Part shown: positions 35,225 through 45,998 of the stretch, one piece after another
How the letters are laid out: each line of letters begins with the position of its first letter
Position numbering within the stretch: position 1 is the stretch's first letter
DNA from: Phaffia rhodozyma
Lineage: Eukaryota; Basidiomycota; Tremellomycetes; Cystofilobasidiales; Mrakiaceae
Reading direction: 5' to 3'
Assembly (NCBI GenBank): GCA_014706385.1
Contig: JACGZH010000006.1
Span: forward strand, 434,001 to 498,000
DNA: 64,000 nucleotides
Notes under the pieces: model-generated
Seen by the model: only the letters and a program-made list of their open reading frames with translations
Databases searched by the model: none
What the model was told of the DNA's origin: nothing
Position numbers and translations under genes: made by a program

Positions 35225-36934
35225 ATGTCCAACATCAGTCCATCTCATCCACTTACCAATCCTATATCCCATACGACTCTTCTCGAGGATCCTCGTTCTC
35301 TCCGCCTTTCGTTCTCACCCACTTATTCAGTCGTTGGAATATACCGATTGTTGACCGATAGTCGATTGCAACATGCGGTCTGGTCAAAGACCAAACATGG
35401 AACGATCAGAGGTCTCCTCGTAGGTGGCTTCTGGGTGTTTCTTAGTTGGAGGTCTCAACAAGGGTTCATCGAGAAATTCTTGATGGGCACTAAGGTTGTG
35501 ACCAGGTTCGCTGGCAAGGACACCAGTGTTTTTGGAGTGAGACCCTCTCTTGTTCATTCTTGCTTGCCTCGGTGGTCTCACAAACGCTGATGTCATTCTG
35601 AGCTTTCTGTTCATAGTACAACGTCCCTCTGTCTCTCTACGCAACCATTTTCCTTCTGTCGTCGCAATTCTGGTACAGTACGTCCAACAAAGAATGAAAA
35701 CTAGGTGTATACCGAAATATTGATTGTATGCTTCATCTGTACTTGGATTGAAACCCGGACAGTTCTTAGGTTCTTTCTCTCCAAAAACATCAGTATCGCT
35801 CGAGCAAGGGCATGGTCTCAAGTATGTGATGAACAAACTTCGTCATATCATTCACTTATATGTTCGAAAGTACGGTCGATCATCTGAACAACGTCTCATT
35901 ATTTTTGCCTAAAAGACGGTTGAATCTCGTGGAAAACCTGACACGTTCTGGGGCGAATACGTTGAAGAGTGGGTATCGCCTCCTATGGACAAGGCGGCCA
36001 AGGCTCGCAAGAAAGCTTGGCTGAGAAAGTTTGCGGTCGGATATGTAGGGGTGAGCCTAGATCTCATTGTTTCCCGGACATCCATGTTGGCGTTGCTGAC
36101 TCTTGAACCCACTCTTCTAGAAATTTATACTACACAAATGTATGTCGAAGTAGTCGAAATATCCCTTACGAAAAGAGCCTGACGTTGCCCATCCTTTTCT
36201 CCTTCTTCCTTTAGTTGTCCTTTTCCCCTTGAACTTCGTTCCCTTTGTAGGAATCGTCATATCTTCCGGTGTCAAGGCTCTGGGAACCGCTCGGTATCTG
36301 CATGCCCCTGTACGTCACCGAGCGGGCCGTTCCTATCTGAATTGATGCCATTTCTGGTGTCTTGAGAGAAAAGGCTAAATCAACGTCTCTTTGTGCCTTT
36401 CGTACCTCACCAAAGTATTTTGCTTCTAAAAAGATGACGCTAGAGCAACAGGAAGTATTCGTGGAAGAGCGAAAGTATGATTACTACGCTTTTGGATTTA
36501 CCTCGGCCTTGCTTGAATCTCTACCGTGCGTATATGACGATATGTGTTTACCTGGAACGAGTACTATCGACTGATGTACGAATCCATACTCTCACAGATT
36601 CATCGGCATGTTCTTCTCCATTTCGAATCGAATTGGTGCAGCCATGTAAGTGTTTGCATTGATCAGTCGTTGACCTATTGTGTGGGCTGCCTATACTGAT
36701 ACGTGCGCCCTGGGTTCGACTGCTTTCAGGTGGGCATTCGATTTGGAAAAACGACAAGCTGCCTTCCGGTCGGGCGAGCTAAAGCCTCAGCCACACGACC
36801 GCACAACTTTCACTGTGATTCCTGGTGTGGGAAGTTTGGGTCAGGTCGAAATCAAAAGCGATTTAGCTAGGCAAAAGATGGATGATGAAGGGATTCCTGG
36901 GTCATTTGCTGGGATGACTGGCAAGCCGAATTGA
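35225..36934 (+). CDS. EI24/RRT8-like multi-pass membrane protein
   Basis: The protein has several hydrophobic segments separated by charged loops. One lies near LLVGGFWVFLSW, another near VPLSLYATIFLLSSQFWY. Two more follow at LNFVPFVGIVISSGVKAL and LLESLPFIGMFFSISNRIGA. The segment NRIGAAMWAFDLEKRQAAFR after the last hydrophobic stretch, and the general layout, resemble fungal EI24-domain proteins such as RRT8/LDS (lipid-droplet and spore-wall proteins of yeast). The similarity is a judgement from layout. About seven exons are needed, and the C-terminus reads FAGMTGKPN. It is divergent from the TBC gene over only 192 bases. It could instead be another lipid-droplet or ER protein of this fold. 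Confidence 0.6.
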
Positions 36935-37772
36935 ATTTTTTGCGCGCGCTGCTGGCCGATCTGTATGAAGATGGGATCGGAAAGATCATATGGCCTGTAC
37001 CATGTATCGATGGTGATGAAATCTCTTCTAGCGTTTCGGCGTTTCCTCTCTTTCTCTTCTCTCTCTCGCATGACCGAGGCTGAAATCTAAGCAAGAGAAT
37101 TTGATCACCGAAAGTTACTAATCGGATAATCACGGTAGATCATATCCGGTTTCATGTCGATCCCATCCGCTTAAATCTTTCCGATTCCTTTCCTTCCTCC
37201 ATCCGACCAACGTTCACTCTGTGATTGCCACGATTATTCGCTTTTTTGATTGGAGAGTAAATATTTGCATGGGGAACGTTTAAAGTCTTCTCTGCGTCTA
37301 TCAGGTGTTGTCGCACAAGGAATGAAACACCAGATATTGTTTTAGCACGTTTGCCTCTTTGGACCGCATGGGCCCTCCTATCGATCAACATTCGTAACCT
37401 CCTTATGGTGCCGTTTTTAAGTTCAACTCATTCTTACTGATAGCAGCTGGTTAAACGTTCTGAGTTTCTTCTGGGTTTTCCTCAATGTTTTATTTATTTA
37501 TTTGCAAGATCTCTCGGAGGAGAAGGAAGATTCGATGGATAAGACTGCCATCACCTTCTTGTGATGAAGGATGCATGGCTTCACGTTCATGCTCACATCG
37601 GAGGACTCCGTGAAACTAACTCTCCGGATCGTTTGATTACCCTTCAGCCCTCCGATGCTAATCGATATATAAACGCACTTCACTTAAGTTGACCATCAGG
37701 TTGATAGACTTCTTTCTCGTTGTCCTTTTTCATCAAGTAACATTCTTCCTTGTATATTCTCATCCTTCGATC
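36935..37772. other. Intergenic region upstream of RNase T2 gene 1
   Basis: The region holds the 3' flank of the EI24-like gene and the promoter of the first RNase T2 gene. A TATATAA-like string occurs at about 37665-37673, roughly 100 bases before the ATG, a plausible TATA box. No protein-coding content was recognised. Confidence 0.5.
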
Positions 37773-40419
37773 ATGAGACAGTTCGCCACCATCCCGGTCA
37801 TCCTGGCCATGGCCGCCTTCCTTGTGGTTCTCCCTCAAGTGGCCTCTGCTGCCCCTTCTTCATCAAGCTCGACAGAATCGTCCTCAACCAGTATTGGGGA
37901 ATGGTGGAACAATTTCTGGAGTGCTTGGGATCTCTGGTGGTACAGACTTCTGCACGGAGGACGTAACCCGCCTGGGTATCTTGGAACGACCTCAAGTTCC
38001 AGTTCGGTTTCTGTGCGTTTGGCTTTGTTACATATGCGCATCTTTTCATCGAATATCTGACCAATCGGTTCCTATCATGATTTGTTTGATCAAAGATGAG
38101 TCGAACCTCTACCTTGATCTTGAGCTCAACTCTCTCTCGGGTCTCCGCTACTCCCGTTTGTCTTTTCCTCTCTTTCTCTCCTCTTGTATTGCCTGACGGC
38201 GTTTTATTGATGTTTCTTGACATGATCGATCTAGAGTTTTGTTTCTGTCTCTGTCTCTAGTTCTGCTGTTTCCAAGCCAAGCTCTGTCTCTAGTTCCAGC
38301 TCTGCTGCTTCTAAGACCAGTTCTATCTTGTCCTTGGCCTCCTCGGCCTCGTCTGCCTCCGCTCGCGTTTCTTCCTCCGTCTTTGCTCCCTCTACTTCTT
38401 CCTCCTCTAGCGCTGCACCGGCTGCCACTGGAGTCACTACCTGTTCCTACCAGCCGGCATCTTTTTTCCCTTTGTCGTGCTCGGCTGCCGCTGCGGGCGA
38501 AACCGACACTTGCTGTACAACTACTCCCGGAGGTCATCTTTTATCAACTCAATTCTGGGATACAGGATCTATGAGCACTGGACCGAACAACTCTTGGACC
38601 TGTAAATCTATTTTTTCATTTGTTGGCTTGGTTTAGATCTTCACTCTCCGTACGACTGTGTTTGGCGCTGAAATACTTCCAACTTGATCAGTGCACGGAC
38701 TTTGGCCCGATAACTGTGACGGAACTTACGAGCGTTCGTACCACATGCCTCCTCCCGATACTTGGGATCAAATCAAGCTTACCTGCTGAGGTTGTTTCGC
38801 TTAGAATATTGTGATACGTCTCGAGAGCTCACCAACATCACCGCCGTTTTGGCGCAAGCCGGTCAGACTGAATTATTGAAAGTCATGGACACTTACTGGA
38901 AGGATGGTTCTGGAGATGACGAGACTTTCTGGGAGCATGAGGTAAGAGCGCGAATTCAGCCTTTCCACTTTCCCTAATGTGACGACAACTTACTATTCAT
39001 CCTTCGGCTCTTGGAAATAGTACAACAAGCACGGGTGTGTAATAGTAATATCTCATATCCCTCCATAGTTCAGTTGATGGCTCAAAAGTATCATGACTTT
39101 TGTCAAACAGAACCTGTATCTCTGGGTTTGAGCCGAGGTGTTTCAAAAACGTATGTTTGTCTGTTGAACATCATCGCCCATCTGTTCTTAAAGTCGATGT
39201 GTCTAACAAGACCTTGAGCCTTCTTCTTAGTACCAACCTCAAATAGACGCCGTATATTATTTCAAGCGAGCTGTCCAGGTCCGTTCTGGCTCTCCTCTCC
39301 CTATGATACACACGTTTGATGCCCTAAATTTACATCAGCGTTCGATACTTAAAATCCTTTTGGTTGCATCATAGGTGTACCAAACTCTTCCATCTTACGA
39401 CTGGTTGGCAGCCGCTGGAATCGTTCCCAGCCTTGACAAGACTTACACTTTGGCCGAGATTACTCAAGTACTCGAGACCCAACACGGAGGTGGTGTCAAT
39501 GTTCAGTGTACGAGCGCTAACGAATTGGACGAGTTGTGGTATGTACATTTTATTAGAACGGTTCCTGTCTTATGGTTTGACCAACTACTCAATTGTTTCA
39601 TTGAATCGGCTTGATATAGGTATCACTACGTTTCCCAAGGATCTGCCGTCGACGGTAACATGGTCCCTGCTCCCTTGGTTGGAAGCGCCTCCAGCTGCCC
39701 TGCGTCAGTTTCATTGCCGCGCTGATGAACAGGATGAAGCGGCAAAAGCGTGCCTTCCAGAGTACTGACTGAGATTTTTCACTTGTCATTCCGATCACAG
39801 CACGGGCATCAAGTACCTTCCCAAGTACACGACTATCCTCAGCACCCCTCTTCCTAATAGAAACACCACCACCTCGGGTAAGGGATACATCTATGCCGCA
39901 CAGAACGGAACTGTCCCTGCCTCTACTTGTGTAATCTCTGCGGGTTCGTCTCTGTCGCTTCTTTAACATCCGGCTCTGAGTCTTTCGTCTTTCGTCTTTC
40001 GTCGCTGATATCAAACTTGTCTCTCTCTCTATAGGATCCTGGTACAAGGGTGGAACTTGCGCTACCTTCACCCTCGGTTTCGTCACCGGTGGAGCCTACA
40101 CAATCACCAGCTCTAAGGGACCTTGTGCAGTTGATAGCAACGGGCTCTTCACCTGCGCTTCCACCGTGGCTACTCCTGGAGAGTTCCTCATCAGCGTACG
40201 TCTACGATTCAATGAGTATGAGTTGAATGTATCTTAACAAGCAATTCAAAATCGGGTTAAATTCGTCCTTCTACGATGCAGAGCACCGATGGATCCCTCA
40301 CCCTCGGAGGATCCAGTGTCTTCTCGGCCGACAAAGTTCCTTCCGGAACTGACAAAGTTGATATTTACAAAGGAGCGGGCAAAGCATTGCCTTTGACTTT
40401 GCAGTTCAAAACTCTTTGA
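37773..40419 (+). CDS. Secreted ribonuclease T2, long form with C-terminal domain
   Basis: RNase T2 enzymes cut single-stranded RNA in the secretory pathway, vacuole or outside the cell. The protein starts [20 protein letters not shown], a signal peptide. A tryptophan-rich segment ([19 protein letters not shown]) and a long serine/alanine linker follow. The catalytic domain has CAS1 as [20 protein letters not shown] and CAS2 as FWEHEYNKHGTC, with both histidines and the glutamate present. A C-terminal domain of about 110 residues follows, with [20 protein letters not shown] and [16 protein letters not shown], as in yeast Rny1. It ends [10 protein letters not shown]. Exon joins around both CAS motifs were checked by phase. 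It is followed in tandem by a related gene. A membrane-retaining or vacuolar fate is possible because of the linker. Confidence 0.93.
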
Positions 40420-41288
40420 AGCAGCTGCGCATGATAGCGAATGCGAAATATTGGTTGTATAGATCATTGGGTCATTTTTGGGTTCATCAGGTCTTCCTGA
40501 TTGTATGATGAACGTTGGTTATCAAATCGTGACTGGGTTATGATGTGTGCTAAATCAGATCCACCAGGCAAGAAGAGAAACACAGGAAACGTGCAGAGAG
40601 CAGAAGGGGGGTTTCTCCTGATTTGCACTTCACTGCTGCTGTTGTTGTTGCCATCGAATATGAAACGCGATCGTGAATATCTCATTCATCTTCCAACAAT
40701 CTCAACTGAATGGTACAAATCTCGGCGATCAAACTTTGAATAAACTGTTGTTCCTACTGAGATAGCTTAATAAAACATTAATCCCCCGTTACTCATCTAT
40801 TCGTTCTGTTCCTTTGGCTCACACATGGGTCATCAGCCCCCATTTATGAATCTCCGCATGGCCTATTCAATTCGTGCTAACTTCTTACCCGATAGGCCAG
40901 CCTTAGAACCAACAATCGCATTCTGGTCATTAGGCCAAATCTTAAAAGAGCTGATAGTAGTCTATCGATCACGTTCTAGACGCATGGTACTGATTCCTTT
41001 GTTCTCTTGACCTGACATACACGTTGGACATTCATCGAGACCCAGAGTCTAGGGAGCGGGTGTTCATTACCGGCCATCGGCGGAGCCATCGTCTGGAATC
41101 AACCGAAACGAACGTAACATGAGGTGACCACCTGATGGGAGTCATGGACTTTGGTAGACAAAAAAATGTCCCTCTGTTAGAACAGAGCGAACTTTGGAGA
41201 TGTATAAATTCCCAGGGATTTGCTACATTCTTATGAAAAACAACACGTGCTTCTATCTCCCCGTCGATTTCCTCTCTCACAGAACAAG
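40420..41288. promoter_or_regulatory. Spacer and promoter between tandem RNase T2 genes
   Basis: About 870 bases separate the two RNase T2 genes on the same strand. The first part should be the 3' untranslated region of gene 1. A TATAAAT-like string (TGTATAAATTCC) at about 41200-41211 lies some 80 bases upstream of the second ATG and may be a TATA box. No coding content was recognised. Confidence 0.5.
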
Positions 41289-42927
41289 ATGAAGACCTCC
41301 ACACTTACCGCCATCACCCTGTCGCCCGTTATTTTCTCCGCGCTTCACGGGATTTCTGCCGGAGCTTCACCCTTGGAATCTAGAGCTACCGGTCTTACAG
41401 TCTGTTCAAACAACTCAGGAGCTACTTACCCGGTCTCTTGCTCTGTCGGAACACCCTCGAACACATGCTGTACCGAGTCTCCAGGGGGTCATATCGTCCA
41501 GACTCAGTTCTGGGATACCGCTCCTGCTACAGGACCTGTGCGTATACATCCATCTCTCTTTATGAGTCCTCCAATCTAGATGTATCTCTCTTGTCATTGA
41601 TCGCGCGCAGATCGACAACCTGACACGAATTGGCTTGATCACACTGAATCTAGACAACCTCGTGGACTGTCCATGGCCTCTGGCCGGACAAGTGTGATGG
41701 CACTTTTGAACGTTTGTACATTTATTTCTGTCAACCTGATTACTTTTAGACGCACCTGATTGACACAATCCAACTTCAACCTCCTTCTTTACTTGCGCTG
41801 TCCTCATTCGGAGGTGTGTTTGACGTGAGAACATAGAGAGCTGCGATCCAGCTCGACAGTTGAACAATATCACCGCCGTTCTGACCAAGGCAAAACAGAC
41901 AGATCTCTTGAAATACATGGGGACCTACTGGAAAGATTACCAGGGTGATGATGAAAGCTTCTGGGAGCATGAGGTCTGTTCCCTCATAAATCCTTCTTCG
42001 GTGTCATTGGCAAGTAGTCTCTGTTGACCGAATTCTGGACCTTGAATTTCCGATTGGTGCGGCAGTTCAATAAGCATGGGTAGGTGGCTTATTCTACCAC
42101 AACCTGAATTCTCAACTGTAGCTGATCGAAAAGTTTGTCGTTTTCAATCAGAACGTGTCTCTCAACTCTGCAGCCTAAATGCTTCAACAATGTATGTCTC
42201 CGACGAATCTTGATCCACTCGCTTATAACTATGCCTAACTGAGATCTGGAACCATGTCGACTCAAGTTCTACCCTCAACAAGACGCTATTACGTTCTTTA
42301 ACAAGGCTGTTTCCGTGAGTCGACCTGAACCCCTTCCTCCTCATTTCATTTTGAAGACTACGTTCATTGACCGTGATAAATCTTACTTCCAATATCCTCC
42401 CTCTATAGTTGTTCAAGACGCTTCCGTCTTACACTTGGCTTGCTGCTGCTGGAATTACACCTAGCCCGACCAAGACATACACGCTTGCTCAGATCTCGGC
42501 TGCGCTCGAGGGGAAACACGGAGGTGGCGTTACGATCAACTGCCAAGGAAAAAAGTTGAACGAACTCTGGTAAGTTTTTTTCTGTCTGGGTTCGATACCA
42601 CAAACAGGAGGAGAAGGAAGGACGAAACACGGGCGAGCGTTGCAAAAGCTCAAAGGATCTTGTCGGTCGATTGACCGGTTGGGATCGTAAAGGTATCACT
42701 ATGTAGTCCAGGGATCCGTGGCAGATGGATCATTCCAGCCTGCGCCATCTGTCGGATCTGGATCTACCTGCCCAAAGTGCGTACACCTCTTCTCGATGAA
42801 CCTCGCGGCGCTCCCGTTCTCTTCTCATGTGACCTCATATTGAATCGTTTCCTTTTCTCTTTTGGCGTCTCTTCCTCTTGTCTGATCGGACGATTTCAGG
42901 ACAGGTATCATTTATACTCCCAAGTAG
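41289..42927 (+). CDS. Secreted ribonuclease T2, short form
   Basis: This is a paralogue of the preceding gene. It begins [20 protein letters not shown], a signal peptide, and goes straight to the catalytic domain without the serine linker or tryptophan-rich piece. CAS1 is [20 protein letters not shown] and CAS2 is [20 protein letters not shown]; the active-site His, Glu and His are intact. Eight cysteines match gene 1. The catalytic domain ends [17 protein letters not shown] and the protein stops soon after at KTGIIYTPK. The stop codon at 42925-42927 follows a clean exon, so the missing C-terminal domain looks like the real gene form and not a frameshift. This resembles the classic RNase T2 form of filamentous fungi. 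The tandem order suggests duplication and later change of domain content. Confidence 0.92.
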
Positions 42928-43609
42928 ATGATTCAAACATTCAGATCTATTCCGTTCTGCAAGATCATCAAGAACGAGAGAAGAGTTCTACTTTTTCTCT
43001 TACCATTCTTTCCCTTCATTTGTTTTTTTATCTGTATCGATTACATGATGCGTTCCTGTTAACTTTCTCTATATATACGGGCTGACTCACTTTTCATACG
43101 GGGGAATCTGAAGAAAAGAGAAAAACAAAACGAAACCAAAACATGCACGCAATCAAGAGATCGTTGCGGCTCAGAAGGCGCTGCCCAAATTATCCTCTCG
43201 GGAAGGATATATGAGATACTTCATCAGAAAGAAGAACGTGATAGGGTTCGTCATGATGGAATGCAATGGACTAGAAGAAAGTGAGCCGAAAGATCAAGGT
43301 ACGTGCCACACAGTCTGTATGAGAAAAGGAGAGTATACATCAAACGTATTAAATGAAGGAGTGTCGGTCGCATGAGACCTAGAGGAGAATACAAAGAGGT
43401 GGGTTGTGCAAGGTAGATTGAAACTTGTCGAGAAGATTAAGCATTCCCTTTTTAGGAGAGGAAGGATAGGATTGACATCAGGAGTTCACAAGGTTGACCC
43501 CTCAATCCATGAGCGGCACGTCTTGTGTCACAACTAGATACCCAAACAAGATGGATCATCAGCCCAGGTTTTGACGGCGCAGAGCCAAGGCAGGCGAGGA
43601 TTCTAGAAT
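42928..43609. other. Convergent intergenic region RNase T2 gene 2 / unknown gene
   Basis: About 680 bases between convergent genes. I looked for a remnant of the RNase T2 C-terminal domain here and saw none. No RNA gene or repeat was recognised. Confidence 0.5.
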
Positions 43610-44717
43610 CTATGGTAGTGAAATCGGAAGACAGACCTTACAAAACTTTCCGTTTCTCCTTGGTTGACGTAGATATGCTGATCTGCCGAGCGAACCCCCT
43701 ATAAAATTGATATCTGAATGTTCTTCTTTCTTCATGAACGTCGCCCAGGGTGGGTCCTCATGGACTTTGATAGCATCGTTGATAGTAGAATCACTCTCCG
43801 TGTTCATTGCGTGCTGATCGTATGGGCAGGGTAATCCTAGCCCTTCTCTCTTTCGTTTTTTGGGGATGGAGTTAAAGGCGGTGGAGGCCATGTCCGCCGG
43901 CTGGCGATGTGAATGAAGATACTGATTGAGCGCGGTCTCCGCGAACGAAAAGACAGACAAAGAGGACGATAGTTCTGATTGAGCAGATCTTCCTTGAGGG
44001 AAAACATGGTCTCGGAATGATGCTCGAGGAAGCCAAGTAGGACAGTTTTCGATTGCCTCGACCATGTCGTTCATATCGACAGAGCCACACTTAGTCAGAG
44101 ATAACATCTCAGGACCAGTATACAGACCGAGTGCTCCCTGGTAGAATGGATCTAGAGGAACCTCGTCTGGAGTGATGGCTCTTGCGTCTACCCGGTTCCA
44201 ATGCGTGTTCGATGTTGGCCTGGCCCTCGAAAGAGACTCCATCGGAGATCGAACGGTATGTTCCTGCAAGACGGATAAGACCAGTGTAATCGGCGTAGGA
44301 AACTCGTGTAGCAGCGCGGGGGACGGGCACGATGAAGCCACGATCGGAAGTGTCGCAAAACGTTTTTTTAGGCGGATCTGTCAAAAGCTGATTAAGCTTA
44401 TGCGACGAGAGAGAAGGCCGAGGAGGGTCCAGAACGTCAAATTGTTGAAACTCTTGATGTGGTGGCCTGCCAGCTTGCCAATCGATCGAAACTGGCTTGA
44501 CGGTCCCAGCCTTTGCCCGAGAGAAAGACGGATCAGGCTGTCCAATGCTGGAGGGCATCGAGATGGGACTCGGCAAGATCGATCGTTTAGACAAAGTCCG
44601 TTTGGAGACCTGGGCAGGGGCCTCGAAGTGAGCCTGAGCATACGTTGAGTCAGCATTAGCTATTGGGTTCGACACGGATAATTTATTGCCCTCCATGAGA
44701 TACAATGAAAACGGCAT
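43610..44717 (-). CDS. Unknown protein, disordered
   Basis: I do not recognise this protein. The reading frame from 44717 runs through SKRTLSKRSILPSPISMPSS to PVPRAATR. It joins a second frame, EHTVRSPMESLSRARPTSN, across a 40-base intron with a GTTTCC donor and TTGCAG acceptor. The protein then continues through DPFYQGALGLYTGPEMLSL and VDMNDMVEAIENCPTWLP to the stop at 43610. It carries a basic patch (PKKRKREGLGLPC, a good nuclear localisation candidate) and EEHSDINFIGGSLGRSAY near the end. No domain is identified. Without the intron, two overlapping frames would be left with no other explanation, so the join is likely. A nuclear regulator is possible. Confidence 0.55.
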
Positions 44718-45915
44718 AGGCGGAATGGTTGAGTTGAAAAAGATGAAATGGGGAGTAAGCAGACGAAGACCTTGAAAGAGAAAAGAACAAGTGAGAAGAG
44801 AAAGATAGGAGAAGAGAACGACCTCAAAGTGATTACCTTCTTGCGTCTGTTAAGGAAACCTAAAAGAGCAAAACTACTGCTACACAGTCTATCAATGTGG
44901 AGGTTATCCGATTCCTGCCTAACCGCTTCCGTTCCTGTGGGATGTGAGCTGTTTTTTCTTTCATCTGTTTAGTCTCTTCGCCTGGCTGACGATCAGCCGA
45001 CAGCAAGTCGCGGAGGATTTTTCTCAGGCAGGGAACCAAATTCAGGTGTGGCTGAATTTACGAGGATCATCTGAAGAAGGATCAGCGCTACAGCGCGATG
45101 AACGAGGGACGAAATGATAAACGACAGGGACCCAGATATTAGAAGGTTCCGATTCATGCAACTAAACTCCGGAAGAGAAATCAGCCCAAGAGTCTGTCTG
45201 CCTTGACGCCATGGTAAAAGTTAATATCATCGAGCATCAGATCGGTCTTTAAATAGCCGGTAAGAGTTCAAACATCTTTCCCAGTCGGTCAGCATACGTT
45301 TAGAACGAGGGCGGGAACATCAATACTTAGTTTACTAGCCAAACTCAATGTAATCGGCACCATGGAGGGCTCCATCCGCCTCCCGCCTCCCGCCTGCATT
45401 CGTGGTTTTGTGTCGTGCTGCCGTCATCGTTGTCGTTATCGTTGCCGTCGCCATCGCCGTTGGTGTTGCTGGTGTTTTCTCTGTAGGATTTCTTTGTTCC
45501 TGCTTGCTTCCCCTGTGTCCCTGATTCACTCCTATTGATTCATCTTTGGAACGAACCGGGACAAAAGAACACGGAGTCAAGGGACCTTGAGAGTTCAATG
45601 ATGAAACTCTTTTGTCGTGTCGTCATCAACTCAGACGCGTTCGGTCGATTGACGCGCCACGCGACATATTGAGTGCCACGCGTCTGTAGCCATGGCTACA
45701 TTGTTACTCAAATCCACCGGTCCTGGTTACATTCAAGCTCTGGGTAGAAAGTTCTTCTCTCGCTTACTCTCGCTTCCCCTCTCCTTGCCACCAACGATAC
45801 TCCCATCCATCATCCATCATCCATCATCCATCATCAACCGTTCCCTCTCCTAGTTTCTCTGATTGGATAGGCTCAACAGTCGAGTCTTCGTACAACTTGG
45901 TCGGATAGAAACATA
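44718..45915. promoter_or_regulatory. Long divergent intergenic region upstream of MEX67
   Basis: Nearly 1.2 kb between two divergent genes. It includes a CGTTGTCGTTATCGTTGCCG-type degenerate GTT/GCC run (about 45423-45475) and an ATCC/ATC repeat (about 45806-45838, four CATCATC units). Short minus-strand frames here are low complexity, so I call no gene. It probably contains promoters for both flanking genes. Confidence 0.45.
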
Positions 45916-45967
45916 ATGTCTATTGCTGAAGCCAGAATGGAGATGACCTCTGGCTCTGGTCCTGGTC

Positions 45968-45998
<31 letters not shown>

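Noticed and set aside
42928..43609. Remnant of an RNase T2 C-terminal domain after gene 2
   Set aside because: No trace of the CVISAG or [10 protein letters not shown] pattern was found in any frame.
45335..45598. Possible small gene in the MEX67 upstream region with Thr/Ala-rich frame
   Set aside because: The frame comes from a degenerate GTT/GCC run; no motif, splice or conserved pattern was visible.
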